Source: Sesamum alatum
Lineage: Eukaryota; Streptophyta; Magnoliopsida; Lamiales; Pedaliaceae
Length of the DNA: 64,000 nucleotides
Reading direction: 5' to 3'
NCBI GenBank assembly: GCA_034509735.1
Contig: JACGWO010000001.1
Span: forward strand, 16,074,854-16,138,853
The notes beneath the pieces were generated by a model. The model was not told the DNA's origin. It searched no databases and saw only the letters and a list, made by a program, of their open reading frames with translations. Below, piece after piece: positions 10,405 through 22,215 of this stretch. The position numbers and the translations under genes were made by a program. Positions within the stretch are counted from its first letter, which is position 1. Each line of letters begins with the position of its first letter.

Positions 10405-11765
10405 AGCAAGAGAGACCTAAAAGCATGTGCTTCTCACATAATTTCTCCCCTTAGGGTGGGACCATAAGCTATACCTATAAGTTGGTAAGTGCAATGAATG
10501 CATATTCTGAGAAACCCACATTAAAAAAGTACTTTTTGATGAGTTCGAAGGAAGGTTTTTTGATATGCTTCCAAAAAAGTCTTTGTTGAATCTTAAATGC
10601 ACAACTTTTTTAGCAATTTCAAAGTTTTTTATTTTAAAATGATGGTACATTTTCATAATGCATTTTTAATATATAATTTTATTAAAATTAATGATATTTA
10701 TATTTTTTCAGAAATATTTATATATATCTACATATATAAAAGAACGAATTTTGACTTCGATTGAGTTAATTTTGACTCCTTACTAATTTATGGTCATTTT
10801 AAAAAAAAATTATAAAGGAAAAATCTTGGTAACTCTGGCTACAATTGAGGTAATTTTGACTCAATAATAATTTTTAATAATTTTGAATTTTTTAATTACT
10901 ATGAAAAAATAATCTCATTGGTTAGATTATCTCATTTATTTTAAATTAATAATTTAGTTTCTATTTATCTACAAAACTCTCTACACAATATTTTATTTTC
11001 AAAATTAGTACTTATCCATACAAAATTCTATCATCAAGGTCATGATGCTAATTCAATTTGTATTTATCTTAAACAAATTCAGATTTGAGAGGATTTTGTA
11101 TTATGTTCAGAAATATTATTTAGCTTATCACTGTCATTTATGTTTAATTTTAACCCTATACTTATTAATCCATCATTCATTGTTCCAAACTTACATCACT
11201 CTTAGAAATTTGAATTACTTAATTATCACGAAAAAAATCTAATTGGTTGGCTTAGTTTTAGCAGGAAATTAATTAAGAAAATCGATTAACAATCTAAATC
11301 TTTAAAATTTGGCAAGAAAAAATACATTTGGCTGATTTAATTTTATCAGGAATTTCAATTTATTTTTTTTAAAAATAAATTAGTTCACAAACTAAATTCA
11401 CAAAAATTTGGATGAAAATATAGAAACCCGAATAAGTATGTTTTAAGAACACCAAAGACAAGCAATAATTAATAAAACTGTTTAAAATTTCATAATGAGA
11501 GCAAACGCCAACCCACGGTGCAGTATTATATCGCTCATTCTTTTTGGCTTACTCAAACTTAGCCATTTTAATGCATGGATGACCGTTTTCTTTTGAGACA
11601 CAAATTACTAAGCTACATTATTAGTGATATATTCATATATTTTTGTGATATAATTACAATTGATTTTACATATAGGATATCACGTTCTTTTATTATTAGG
11701 ATTTTCATTTTTATATGTTATTTTTTCCTCTTTCTGATTTCATGTTGCTGTGTTCAAAGTTCTGC

Positions 11766-12890
11766 AGATTAAATGCAAAATTCATCATGTAACTTGAGCC
11801 CATTGGCATTTTAATCCTTTATGTATTTAGGATAACAATATGATCCTCCAACTTTTTCAAAGTCGCAATTTAAGGACCTCCGGCATCGAAAATTTTAAAA
11901 CACCTTAGGAAATGGCGCATGTGTTGCACGTGCTACTCTAAAATTGGGGTCTGGTTTATGATTGGTTGCTATGGCGCTGATGTGGTGTGGGCCACTGCTA
12001 ACTTAAAAAAAAAAAAAAAAAAGAAATATGGCAAGAAACTGCCACGTCACCTTTCCTGACTTGGTGAGTTGGTGGTGAGCCGGGCATGACTGACTTACCA
12101 ACCACCACCCCGCCGCCACAAATCAGCTCCACTTCACCATTGACTATCGACCACCACAATCATCGCCACCACAGCTCCACCGCCAAAACCTTTTTCCAGC
12201 ACGTATCCGGCCACGCGCACCACCATCGGCAGCTGGTGCCCCATCAAAGCTGTAATGTGCCCTCACTCACACCAAACAGCAGGTTTGAAAGCCCTAGATC
12301 CCCTTTCCTCCTCGTTGTTGATCCGCCGTTGTGCGACCACCTTTTTCTGCCGCACAACCACCAAAAGATTCTCCTGCTCATGGCGAACTTTTTGAGCCCA
12401 CACCCATCAATTTTGGTCACCTCTCTGGCCAGATCTCTCTCCTTCTTTGTGCGCAAATTCCCCCTCGAGTTTTTTGTCGTTTCTCTGTCCGACGGTCATT
12501 TTGCCGGCAAACAACCGCACCTGGATTTGCCTCCTCATGGTGGACCTATCCTGCCGATCCATTTCCGTCATCACACCATTTTCAGTCATGCCTGACTCAC
12601 CACCAACTCATGTACTCCTAAACCAACATCACCCTTTGTTTTTTAAGTCAACACACGATCCACCTCCCTTATCCATGTCACAATTAATCGACCAATGGAA
12701 GAAGAACCCCCAATTTTTCTGCATCACGTGCAGCCCATGTGCGATTTTTCGATGACTTAAAATTTTTCCTACAATGGAGTCCTAAAATTACGAGAAATGA
12801 AAAATTACGGGACTATTTTGCTACACTAAATATTTAAAGGACTAAAATGCCAATAGGATCAAGTTACAGGACTAATTTTACATTTAATCT
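11766..12890. mobile_element. Pack-MULE-like TIR element with GC-richer core, U1
   Basis: Ends are inverted repeats: agattaaatgcaaaattcat on the left, complement of agattaaatgtaaaattagt on the right, continuing through 'cattggcattttaatccttt'-type sequence. The flanks aagttctgc and aagtttgga could be a decayed 9-bp target duplication. The core (about 12080-12760) is clearly less AT-rich and holds Pro/His/Ser-rich open frames on both strands, none of which I recognise. A captured gene fragment is possible. The same element is in U2. Confidence 0.55.
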
Positions 12891-13354
12891 AAGTTTGGAG
12901 TAGTTTATTCTTGTGATGTATAATTATTTTAGTTAACGATTTATTGTTTAACTCACCCAAACTATTTATTTCTCAAAGTTGTTCCTCTTTGAGAATAATT
13001 TTTTTTAATTATTCAGTGATATGTTATTACGTGCTTTAATTTTCTCTTTCATACTTAGTTCGATTTTTTTTTATTACTTTCTAAAGTGTATTTTTTTTCA
13101 GTTGTTTCTCTAATTTGATTGTGCTCAATCATCTTATTGTTATATCCGTAGTTTCATGTTTCTTTTTTATTTGCATATGTTTTTTTCTTTTTCATTTTTT
13201 CCCCAATAGGAAGAAATGTATAATGAGGTTCCCATATAAATTCATTTATTTTATTTTATTCTTTCTCTTAAAGCTATCTAATTTATGTAATAATTATGTT
13301 TTTTCTTCTTCTTTTTATTTTTTTTTTAATTTCTTACAGTAGGGAGTGAAAATT

Positions 13355-14473
13355 TTATTTTAGTTTTCTTGCTTGTTGATATTGAGCATATTGCCCTTCC
13401 AATCTCTTGCGTGTACTGGGTCTTGCTGCAATAATTCTCCAGTTGTTTATCTGTTGTTTCTCCTTGTTCTGAAAGTTGGTGTTCTGGTTTGCTGTTTTCT
13501 TTTCTGAAGTTTTGCTTGACATGCATGCCGACTGAACATGTCCTATGATTCCACTATTGTAGCATAATTGAGTTTTCAGCTCATAAACTACTTTCTGATT
13601 AATATTACCTATATAGATTCCTGCAGGGAGTGGCTTGTTCGTATCCACTTCAATACATATTCTTGCATATCTTCCTCTAGCCATTATGCTAGTATGATTA
13701 TCCACTTTGATAGGTCTTCCAATTAGTTTTCCTATCTCAAATAGGACTTGGAAATCATAATATTCTAGTGGAAGCTCCGGTAATTGAATCCAGATAACCA
13801 TACGGTTGGTTTGTGCCGTTGAAGCTCTAAAATTTGGAATCCATTGTTCAACTGCAATATAGTGATTTTGATAGAACCATGGACCCCCTGATAACACCAT
13901 ATGATAATCTTCCTCATTTTTCAAGTTGATAGTATAATATCCATATCCATAGTCCGTTGGAATGATCGATTCTGTTGTTTTCCATACTCTTTGTAGATGT
14001 GTACCTATTTGTAGATTTGAACTACTCAAACCCACTATTTGAATAATAAGAGCCTTCCTCCATGGTTGTCTGATATTCCTTATAATTGACGAATCTAGGG
14101 ACAAAGATGGTAAAGGTTCCTTTGAACTGATCTCTTCTGCTAGTGTATTCACCTCCAATGATTGTTCTTCCCAGTTCTGCAGCCATGTAGGGAAATATAT
14201 GTGCTTAGAGTTGTTGATTAACTTCGTTTTATATGATGGAGTGGAAATTGGATCATCTCCATTGGCCATTCGTGATGATGAACTATCCTGCTGGTGATCT
14301 TGATTTTTAGCAGAATTCCTTCCCTCTATATCATCAGGCATACATTGGGAATTGGTTCCCTTTAGAACATCTGCTTCCGACAATAAATCTGGTGGTTTTG
14401 GAGGCTTTAATGTTGAATTTACGTGTTGTAAAGAACTTGGCTGAGGGAGATGTTGGTCGAGAAAGAATTCCAT
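13355..14473 (-). pseudogene. LINE ORF1-like fragment with DUF4283, U1 only
   Basis: An open frame of 372 codons. Residues about 130-300 match the DUF4283 pattern of plant L1-type ORF1 and related proteins: LSGGPWFYQNHYIAVEQW, IPNFRAS, WIQLPELPLEYY, ARICIEVDTNKPLPAG. A zinc-knuckle relic follows, CYNSGIIGHVQSAC, with the second Cys changed to Ser. No RT ORF follows; the frame runs into flanking sequence near 13368. U2 instead has about 330 bp of unrelated AT-rich sequence (33897-34227), so the fragment arrived after duplication, with a local deletion. Confidence 0.75.
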
Positions 14474-15498
14474 CCCTCGGTCTGTTATTTACGTATTTAT
14501 GACTGCGATTTTGTAGTATTTTGTTGAACTCAACCAAACCCTAATAGTTAATTTATTCAATTAATTCTATTTTTTCACTGTTTTGTCGACTTTAAATTTT
14601 GAGTGTGTACAAATTAAAAATTAACACAATATTTCTTAAATAAGAAAAGCAATATAGCAAAGTCTAAAAGTTCCTTAGCTTCATTAGTTCATTATCGTTT
14701 TGTTGTTTCATTTATAATGTTAATGCATATGAAGGTGAATATATAAACGAGCTTTATTAAACATGTACAATATTAAAAATTGATACAATAGCGACGAGTT
14801 TTTCGTGATATAGAGATACCATAGGGTAGATTCACTATTTGAAATTAACCCCTTATTGGAACACGAGCATTATTAAAAGCTAAAGAGAAATATGATACTT
14901 TGATTCTTTTGTGATAGCAAAAACAGATTAAAGATTCAAGAATTAAGAATTAAGAGCAAACACACAATACTATTTTTTACATGTTTGTCTCAGAAAATGT
15001 TATATTATCTGCATTACATTTTATGTCATAATAAATTTTTATTAGAATCTTAAATATAAAAGATAAATGCCATCAATTGTAAGTTAGAATTCGATACATT
15101 AATTACGTTGCCATCAATTATTTCCCAATTTATCTTCTTTAGAGTTTGTACTAAATTTTATTAACAAAAAATTAATAGTATTTTAATATATTATTTAGCT
15201 CATACTTAAATTTATTCTTAGTAACTTTCTTCAAATAACGAATCGGTTGTTTTTTAGTTTATAAAAGTAATAATTATTCAATTATTTATATTGATATATA
15301 TTTTTTTTAGTATATATTGCGATTATTATGAATTTAAAAAGGAATTGTTAATATTGATGAATTGTAATTTGAGGAACAAAAACTGTCTGCATCATTAATC
15401 TAAAAGTATTTCTTTCAATTGTCACATAATTAAAAAATTTATGAAATATAATTTTAATTAATTAAGTTGATTCGTGCATAGCGCGGGTCACACGCTAG

Positions 15499-16788
15499 TT
15501 TTTATATATAAATATAATAGAAAATATTAATATTTTAATTTACAAGGGACACTGATTTGAAATTTGAATTTCAAAGGGAACCTACCAAAAATAAAACAAA
15601 AGATGCAAACATCCATCCCCCTCGATTCAATGTTCAGCAACACAGAATCTTTTTTCCCAGTGTATGATGCTTCTACTAAGGGGGTCTTTGGCTAAGCTAG
15701 TTAGTGCAATTTGCTATTTCCAATTTATTTATTTCATTGATGGTAAGGGAAGAAATGCTCCTTATTTACAGTTTTTTAATGACTTGTACAAATATATTTA
15801 GTGATTAAGACTTTAGTAAACGGGTTGGAGTCCGTCATACCCCCACTTAGGCAAATGCAACTTTAACAAAAAAAACGGGGTTAGGCTAAGTTTATTTTAA
15901 AAATCTTATAAACTCATACATCATATAAAATATTTTTAAAACTTGTAAGATGTTAAATTTTATTTTAAATATAAGATCTTTGTAATGACAATTTTGTAAT
16001 TAACTTGCTTTAAATGGATTGATGGATTTGATTTGAGGAAATGATTTAGAGAAAGGATTTCAAATGACACAATATTAAAAGATTTGGAAATCCATCAATG
16101 TTCAATAAAATACAATTCAAATTTAGAGGTAAATGATTTAAATCCTTTGAATTTTAAGTTATCTGAATAAATTCGACAAACTTATGACTAAGAACTTGAA
16201 TTCTATAATTCATCTTTTGTTTTCACATTAATCTTTCATCTTTTAAGATTTCTTTGCACCAATGAAAGTGCTCTTTTTCTAATTTCATTGCCGGTGGCAA
16301 TGTCATTATATTTATGATTTAATTGAATTTAATCATTTTATGTTTATTTGTACTTATTTTATTTTTTCGTTCATGGTATCTTAATCTACTCCTTTCTTTT
16401 TATTCAAATGCAAAAAATGATATTGAGATTTTAAAGTTATTTTAAATTATTTCTTTTTATCCTCCATCTTTCTTTCTTTCTTTCTTCTTTTTTTTTTTTT
16501 TTTTTTTTTTGGTTACCATTTTAATTGTCTTTCTTATAACTCATTAAAAGTAAGTGTCTATTTTTGCTTTATATTTTATTTTTTTTAATAAGTAAGATCA
16601 TTTTAAATTTATGTATTTTATTGTAGTTTTTAATGGAAGATGATTTATATAATACAAATAATATATCTGACTAATTCTTTATTTTGTATAATTTTATATA
16701 GGGTTGAATATATGTACAAAGTGATTATCTATATATTTTATAGAATGTAATAATTGTTTAAAAGTAATTCTCATATAATACAAATATA
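15499..16788. other. Non-coding stretch, end of U1
   Basis: AT-rich sequence shared with U2 (36532-37769) and partly U3 (41900-42290). No open frame has support. A pyrimidine/poly-T run lies at 16465-16510. The last part (from about 16520) resembles the 3' half of the intron Helitron, so it is probably the body of the Helitron whose 3' end lies beyond the MULE at 21081-21111. Confidence 0.5.
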
Positions 16789-17418
16789 TACAACTGTAGG
16801 AAAATAGCACTTTTGGTCCTGTAAGTTAGGCCTGTTTCACTTTTGGTACCATTCATTGCGAAAGTAGCACTTTTGGTCCCGTAAGTTACAAAAGTTAACA
16901 CTTTTGGTCCACATCTATAATTCTGTCTATTATTTAACAAAGTTGACCATATTTTGTTAGATTTTTGTATTGGAGGGAATTTTGGCGCCATTTCTTTCTT
17001 AGTGACATTTTTGGAGGATAATATAACTAATTTTGGAGGGGCGGGGGCGGTGGAAATCAAAGTTTGAAGCTATGAGTGCGAATAAAGAATTTTCCCTCTC
17101 CTCACCCAAAAAAATTCAATCTCATCTCCAATTACCAGTTTTTAAGTCTTATTCATTGTTGAAATTTAGTACAAAATAGAAGAATTCTAAAGCCAAAAAA
17201 ATTAAATGGCCGAATGTAAAAAATGATGCCAATAGACAAAAGACAATTTAAAGACAAAACATTGGTACCTTCTATATTCCAGAAGTAGATTTACAATTTT
17301 GATCAAAAGACAAAATGAGTTCAAAAGATTCCCATCAGCCTGCTCAAATGTGATCAAAAGATAAAATGCGTTCAAACTAGATTAACAGTTTGATAAAAAT
17401 ACATAACCAACATAACAA

Positions 17419-17512
17419 GTCCCTTCGGGGACATCCGATAAAATTGGAACGATATAGAGAAGATTAGCATGGCCCATGCACACGGATGACACGCATAAAT
17501 CGAGAAATTGGT
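17419..17512 (+). pseudogene. U6 snRNA retropseudogene
   Basis: Begins gtcccttcggggacatccga and continues taaaattggaacgat, agattagcatggccc and ggatgacacgc; most positions match plant U6. Differences are visible in the central loop (catgcacacgg), gatat for gatac, cgcataaat, and one extra t in gaaattgg. A 12-bp direct repeat ccaacataacaa flanks it (17407-17418 and 17513-17524), as expected of LINE-mediated retroposition. There is no upstream sequence element, no TATA box at the U6 spacing and no T-run terminator, so I infer it is not expressed. Confidence 0.88.
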
Positions 17513-17589
17513 CCAACATAACAAATACTTCGCAATGTCTAAACTTTCTTCTTCCCTTCAGCTTTGCTCAATTTCTGGGCTCTTTTGTT

Positions 17590-17838
17590 CTAAACTGCAG
17601 CATTTAGTAAGTTGATAGTGACAAAGTTCTTCCCATCCTTGTGGATAACCTTGAATCTTGGTGGAGCTGGGATGTTCATTTCTTGAGATATTTTTAGTAG
17701 ACTTTGTGAATGGTCTGGTGCAAAGCGAACATGTGCAAAGGCAACACCTGGCCTAAATGCTGGAGATGGGTGTCTTGATGATGATGGAGTTTCACCTGGC
17801 ACTTGGAGGCTTGAATGCAAGTTGTTGCTGCTGCCCAA
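17590..17838 (-). pseudogene. Probable C-terminal piece of the MULE-2 transposase gene
   Basis: An 82-codon open stretch (SLQVPGETPSSSRHPSP, then FKVIHKDGKNFVTINLL) downstream of the transposase core on the same strand. Position suggests the 3' end of the element's gene, but I do not recognise the sequence itself. Confidence 0.4.
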
Positions 17839-18438
17839 CTTGGAGAAAAATTGACTGAAACGTAGAAGAACAAAATTGACTAAAACTTAGAAGAAGAATA
17901 AAATTCATAATGCAAATACCTTGGTCTGGTGCCTTGTTCTCACTCCCTGAATAATTTTTGTTGCACACTTAGCCCTTTTGTTGGCCTGTAATAAGCTTGA
18001 ATTTTAGAAATTATAAAAATGAATGATAATTTAGGTTGGAAAGCAAAACTGTATGCAACTTCCTGTGTTGTTTCTTGATTGAGTACACTAGATAGTTTTG
18101 TTGCTTCTCAATGTCCTTTTCCTGGCCTACAATCATTAAGTGATTGTAAATCAAATTCAGATAATCAACACAGAAAACTAATTTGGAAAAATTATACGTA
18201 CAGAGTCAGCTTGCTAGTTTCTGGGAGTGAGAAACTAGTCTGTGTTTGAGACACAACATTGGACTAGCTGACTCTGAAACTGATTTCAGTTTGAGACTGA
18301 GTCCATTTTGACCTTGTTCAACTTCCTCCATTGCTGAATCCCTAATCGAAACCTCTGCATCCTACCTCATTTGACAACCTTTTTTTTTGTGACTAGGCTC
18401 TCCACAAGATCTGCCTTTTAGTGCTTGTTGTTGCCTCT

Positions 18439-20085
18439 TCAACCTTGTTCCCTCGATTGGTTGTCCTTTCTTGTTTTCCTGGGCCTCTCATCAACCTCTA
18501 GTCTTCTTGCTCTTGCTGGTCTACCTACTTGTCTTCCAGGATTGGGAGGGAGAAGTGGTTGAATATTAGTTTTATCCCACTTCTCAAGGCCATTAACAGG
18601 GTAGATTTGTTTTTCCCTTGCTTTAAGTATGTTTGAGTTGAATGACTCACACAGATTATTTAAAGAGTATGTCACATTTTGGTAAGGTACTAAAATGCGA
18701 CCTACTCCATTGATGTGGGGGCTTATCATTTAATCACTCACCCACTTTAACATCAAGTCTGCAAATTTCTTTGAATCTGGCTTCAAATTCTGTTACAGTA
18801 GTAGCCCTAACAGCTTTCCATAAAGCCTTCTTATATGCCAACCCCTTGAATCCCACCCTATTCATATTGCCATGCAAATGCCTCACACAAAACCTATTAT
18901 CTGAGGCAGGAAATACAATTTCAAAGGCGGGTATGAGTCCCTTTTGCTTTTCAGACATAAAGGTCCACTCATTGTCCCTCTGTATACTAAGATCATGCCT
19001 TAAAAGAGTAAGGAACCATTCCCGTGTCTCTCTAGTTTCCCCACCCACCACAGCATAAGCAATTGAGAAAGAATCAATGTTTGGGTCAATCCCCACCGCA
19101 GTCAACATTACCACCACAAGTGGACCTTTTAGGTGAGACCCATCAACACCTATTATCTTTCTACAACCAGCAAGGAACCCCATTTTCACCCTCTTAAAGC
19201 ATACATACAGTTTCTCAAACATTAAACCCCCACTACCATCACTGACTGACCTGCCTAAAATAAATGTAGACCCATGATTTGACCTCCTCAATTCCTCAAC
19301 ATAGTCCCATAGCATCCCACATTGATCTACAGACACTTCCTCAATTTTTCTCAAAGCATTCCACTTTGCCCTGTAAGCCTGACTTCTAGAAATATGGCAT
19401 CTTACATCTTTAATTACATCATACCTAAACCCCTTAACATTTATTTTAGGATCAGTCCTAAATATTTCTTCATATCTCTTCCCAAGCCATGCGGAATTAC
19501 AATTTTTCACATGATAGTTTGCCCCACACTCATGTTTATCATTGAAATCTCTAATTTGGAATGTTGACTGGTCACCTATAACCAAAGCATGCAACTTCCA
19601 GCCACACCCCTCCTCCTGACACTTAGCATATAGCCTCCTCTTATCATTTCTTGTTATTTTGATGTTCCTTCTAGTTTTTACAGCATATGAGTGTATGGCA
19701 ACTCTAAGCTCATTCTTTGAACTGAATAACATTCCAATGGCAATCTTTGGATCAAAGGTCCCTACAACACTAAAAGCAGGATACTTTGCCCCACCCTCTT
19801 CATCGAAATCCTTATCAGTATTAAAATCCTCTGAATTAGATAAATCATCCTCCCCCTTACTTCCAGAACCAATTTAAGCATTTCAACCCCGTTTAGAAGT
19901 AATACAAACCTAGTATCCAACTTATAATACCTCTTTTCCCCGTTACAACCTATCTTTTCAGTTAATTTGTCAAGATAAGCTAGACCTATTAGATTTAGAT
20001 CTACATAATCAAACACAGCTATCCCCCCCCCCCCATTGTAACTGTTCTGAGTAAACCTACCCCCATGGTGCAGTATTATAGTCAC
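18439..20085 (-). pseudogene. MULE transposase, copy 2 (decayed)
   Basis: In order: N-terminal region (20085-19762, HHGGRF), MuDR DNA-binding and core (19732-18734, 332 codons, IIGVDGSHLKGP), then a frame change at 18730 and the C-terminal part (18729-18439) with LCESFNSNIL, the ESxN motif near the third acidic catalytic residue. SDxQKG reads MSEKQKGL, as in copy 1. The region between the core and CESFNS is much shorter than usual, so internal sequence is lost. Core identity with copy 1 is very high. Confidence 0.88.
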
Positions 20086-20469
20086 AACAGGCTCAAGTTC
20101 ATCTGAAAATAATAAATTAAAAAACTAATTAAAATCTAACAGTATACAAGCAAATATATAGAGAAACAAGAAACTGTACATAACATAGCAATCATACAAA
20201 GAATAGAGAGAATATACCTAGTTTTCATACCAAACAAAAAACTATAGATAGCAAATACACCCAATTTTCAACTAAAATTTCCAAACATAACAATCATACA
20301 GAGAATAAAAAAAATGTGTATATAGCAAATATACCAAAACATAAAAGACCATACAAAAAAAATATATCAAACAATAAATATGGCAAACATTTCTGGGACC
20401 ACAAATAAAAAAAAAGGCTCCCTTGTTCGTCTTTCTCCCAACAAGAAACAACAAACAAGACATCAAAAA

Positions 20470-20615
20470 AATCCTAATTTGGGACCACAAATCTACGGAT
20501 AATAATTTAAAACCCTAATTTGGGACCACAAATCTATGATAATAATTTAAAATCCTAATCTGGGACCACAAATCTATGGATAATAATTTAAAACCCTACT
20601 CTGGGACCACGACGA
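20470..20615. repeat. Minisatellite inside MULE-2
   Basis: Same roughly 41-bp unit as at 1715-1862, about three and a half copies. Confidence 0.75.
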
Positions 20616-21080
20616 CCAGAAAAATCATTTTTATTCCCCAAATACCCTATTAAATTTACTTACTGTAAAGTGGGGAAGGGGGGGATTTCCATTGAACTTG
20701 GGGTCGCGCAAGCTCATTGCTTCAACAATAGGTGTTGTTTCTTCCACTCCAACGCTGGTATCTCGCCTCTCTTTCACGTTCTTGGTTTTGGATTTAAGTG
20801 GAACCTGGGGGTGATTTTGAGTTTGGATTTAAGAGGATTTGGGGCTGCGTATGATTTAGGGCAAATTGAGTAACCTAAACGAATTTACCCCAGGCCAAAA
20901 ATGATTTAACAGCCACGTGCTCCGCGCGTGGCCAGCTCCGTTAAATAATAGATGGAATTATAGACGTGGACCAAAAGTGTTAATTTTTGCAACTTACGGG
21001 ACTAAAAGTGCTACTCCCGTAATGAATGGTACCAAAAGTTAAACAGGCCTAACTTACGGGACCAAAAGTGCTATTTTTCC

Positions 21081-21111
21081 TACAACTGTACATATCACAG
21101 GTCAATGCTAG
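21081..21111. repeat. Target duplication and Helitron 3' terminus left of U2
   Basis: tacaactgta (target duplication of MULE-2), then catatcacaggtcaatgctag. This is the severed 3' end of the Helitron whose body lies before 16799. Confidence 0.65.
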
Positions 21112-21127
21112 TATATATATATATATA

Positions 21128-21626
21128 GGGTTAATTACATTTAGACCCCCTCTGAAAATGTATAGTTACACTTTCCCCCAAAGAAGTTTTGAAATTACAT
21201 TTTCACCCCCTCTAAAAATTCTTTGTTTACACCTGACCTCCATTCGTTAAAGTTTGGGTGGAAAATGTTCATTTCAACAAAAATAATTACATAAATTTTC
21301 AATTTTACCTCTCATTTAACATTCTCGTGCAATAATTTTGTACTTATAAGGAAAAAACATAATAATATTGGCCTCACTCCATACATATACGTTACACTTA
21401 TCCTCTTATAAGTACAAAAATATACATGAGAATGTTAAATGATGGAAAAAAATTGAAAATTTGTGTAATTATTTTTGTTGACGTGAACATTTTTCGTCCA
21501 AACTCTAAGGGATGGGGGTCAGGTGTAAATAGAGAATTTTTGGAGCGGGTCTAAGTGTAATTTCAAAATGTTTTTGGGGGAAAGTGTAATTATACATTCT
21601 CAGGGGGGTGTAAGTGTAATTAACCC
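21128..21626. mobile_element. MITE-B, copy inserted in (TA)n of U2
   Basis: 499 bp with long inverted ends: gggttaattacatttagacc on the left, complement of gggttaattacacttacacc on the right. It interrupts the microsatellite that is continuous in U1 and U3. A second member is at 45832-46332. No coding capacity. Confidence 0.8.
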
Positions 21627-21668
<42 letters not shown>

Positions 21669-21673
21669 ATGTG

Positions 21674-22088
21674 TGAATTAAAATGACCTCCCCTAACGTT
21701 TGGCATAATACGGATACCCCTTCGCTAAGTTCAAAAGTTATAAATACCCCCATTAGGTTTGTAACCATCTAACAAATAACCAATATCCATCCATTTTTTT
21801 TGGGTGAATTGACCAAAATGCCCTTGTCCAAATTGAATTATTTTTTAAAATTTTCTAAATTTTTTTGGACAAAAATATTCTTACGTTTTTTACACAGAAT
21901 AACAATAATGTAATTTATCTCAGCTGATTTTTTTATAACTTTAAAGAAAAAAAAATCAAGAGCAAAATGGACCATTTTAGGCCCTTGGCTGAAATTACAA
22001 ACCTCAGGAGAGTATTTGTAATTTTTCAAACAACTAGGAGGTATCCAGAATTATGCCAAATATCAATAGAGGTTATTATAATTCACCC
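21674..22088. mobile_element. MITE-A, U2 copy
   Basis: Same element and position as 2425-2826, with inverted ends aattaaaatgacctcccct and complement of ggtgaattataataacctc. Confidence 0.65.
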
Positions 22089-22215
22089 AATATATATATA
22101 TATGGGACATTGGTGCTTGGTCATGAGTTAATTAATTTTTACGAGGTGATTGAATCTTGTAGGATTAAACAAGCCGTGGATCAGAAGTACATGGAAAAAT
22201 TGTTGTAAGGTAGTT

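Larger units (their letters stand above)
10727..15498. mobile_element. Large Helitron upstream of the nsLTP-CEP gene, U1
   Basis: Starts tctacatatataaaagaacg and ends with hairpin cgtgcatagcgcg, then gtcacacgctag before host T. U3 has the empty site at about 41881-41900: aatatttatata runs directly into ttaaatgtaatagaaaat. No Rep/helicase gene is visible, so it is non-autonomous. It contains a Pack-MULE-like element (11766-12890) and a LINE fragment (13368-14510). Confidence 0.75.
16799..21080 (-). mobile_element. Complete Mutator-like element MULE-2
   Basis: 4282 bp with terminal inverted repeats of about 140 bp (16799-16938 and 20941-21080), starting ggaaaatagcacttttggtc. The 10-bp target duplication tacaactgta is at 16789-16798 and 21081-21090. 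U3 has the single-copy site at 39123-39132 with no element. It carries a decayed transposase on the minus strand, a U6 pseudogene and a minisatellite. It lies inside the 3' end of an older Helitron and separates U1 from U2. Confidence 0.95.

Noticed and set aside
9989..10426. nsLTP start at the upstream ATG (29 residues earlier; same in U2 and U3)
   Set aside because: The upstream ATG lies 5' of the TATA box, and MGYSSSRW... begins a proper signal peptide.
12086..12595. 169-codon Pro/His-rich frame as a gene
   Set aside because: Overlapping frames of similar quality on both strands, no start context or domain, and it lies within a TIR element.
17419..17512. Functional U6 snRNA gene
   Set aside because: Substitutions in the central region, no promoter elements, no T-run, and flanking direct repeats mark it as a retropseudogene.
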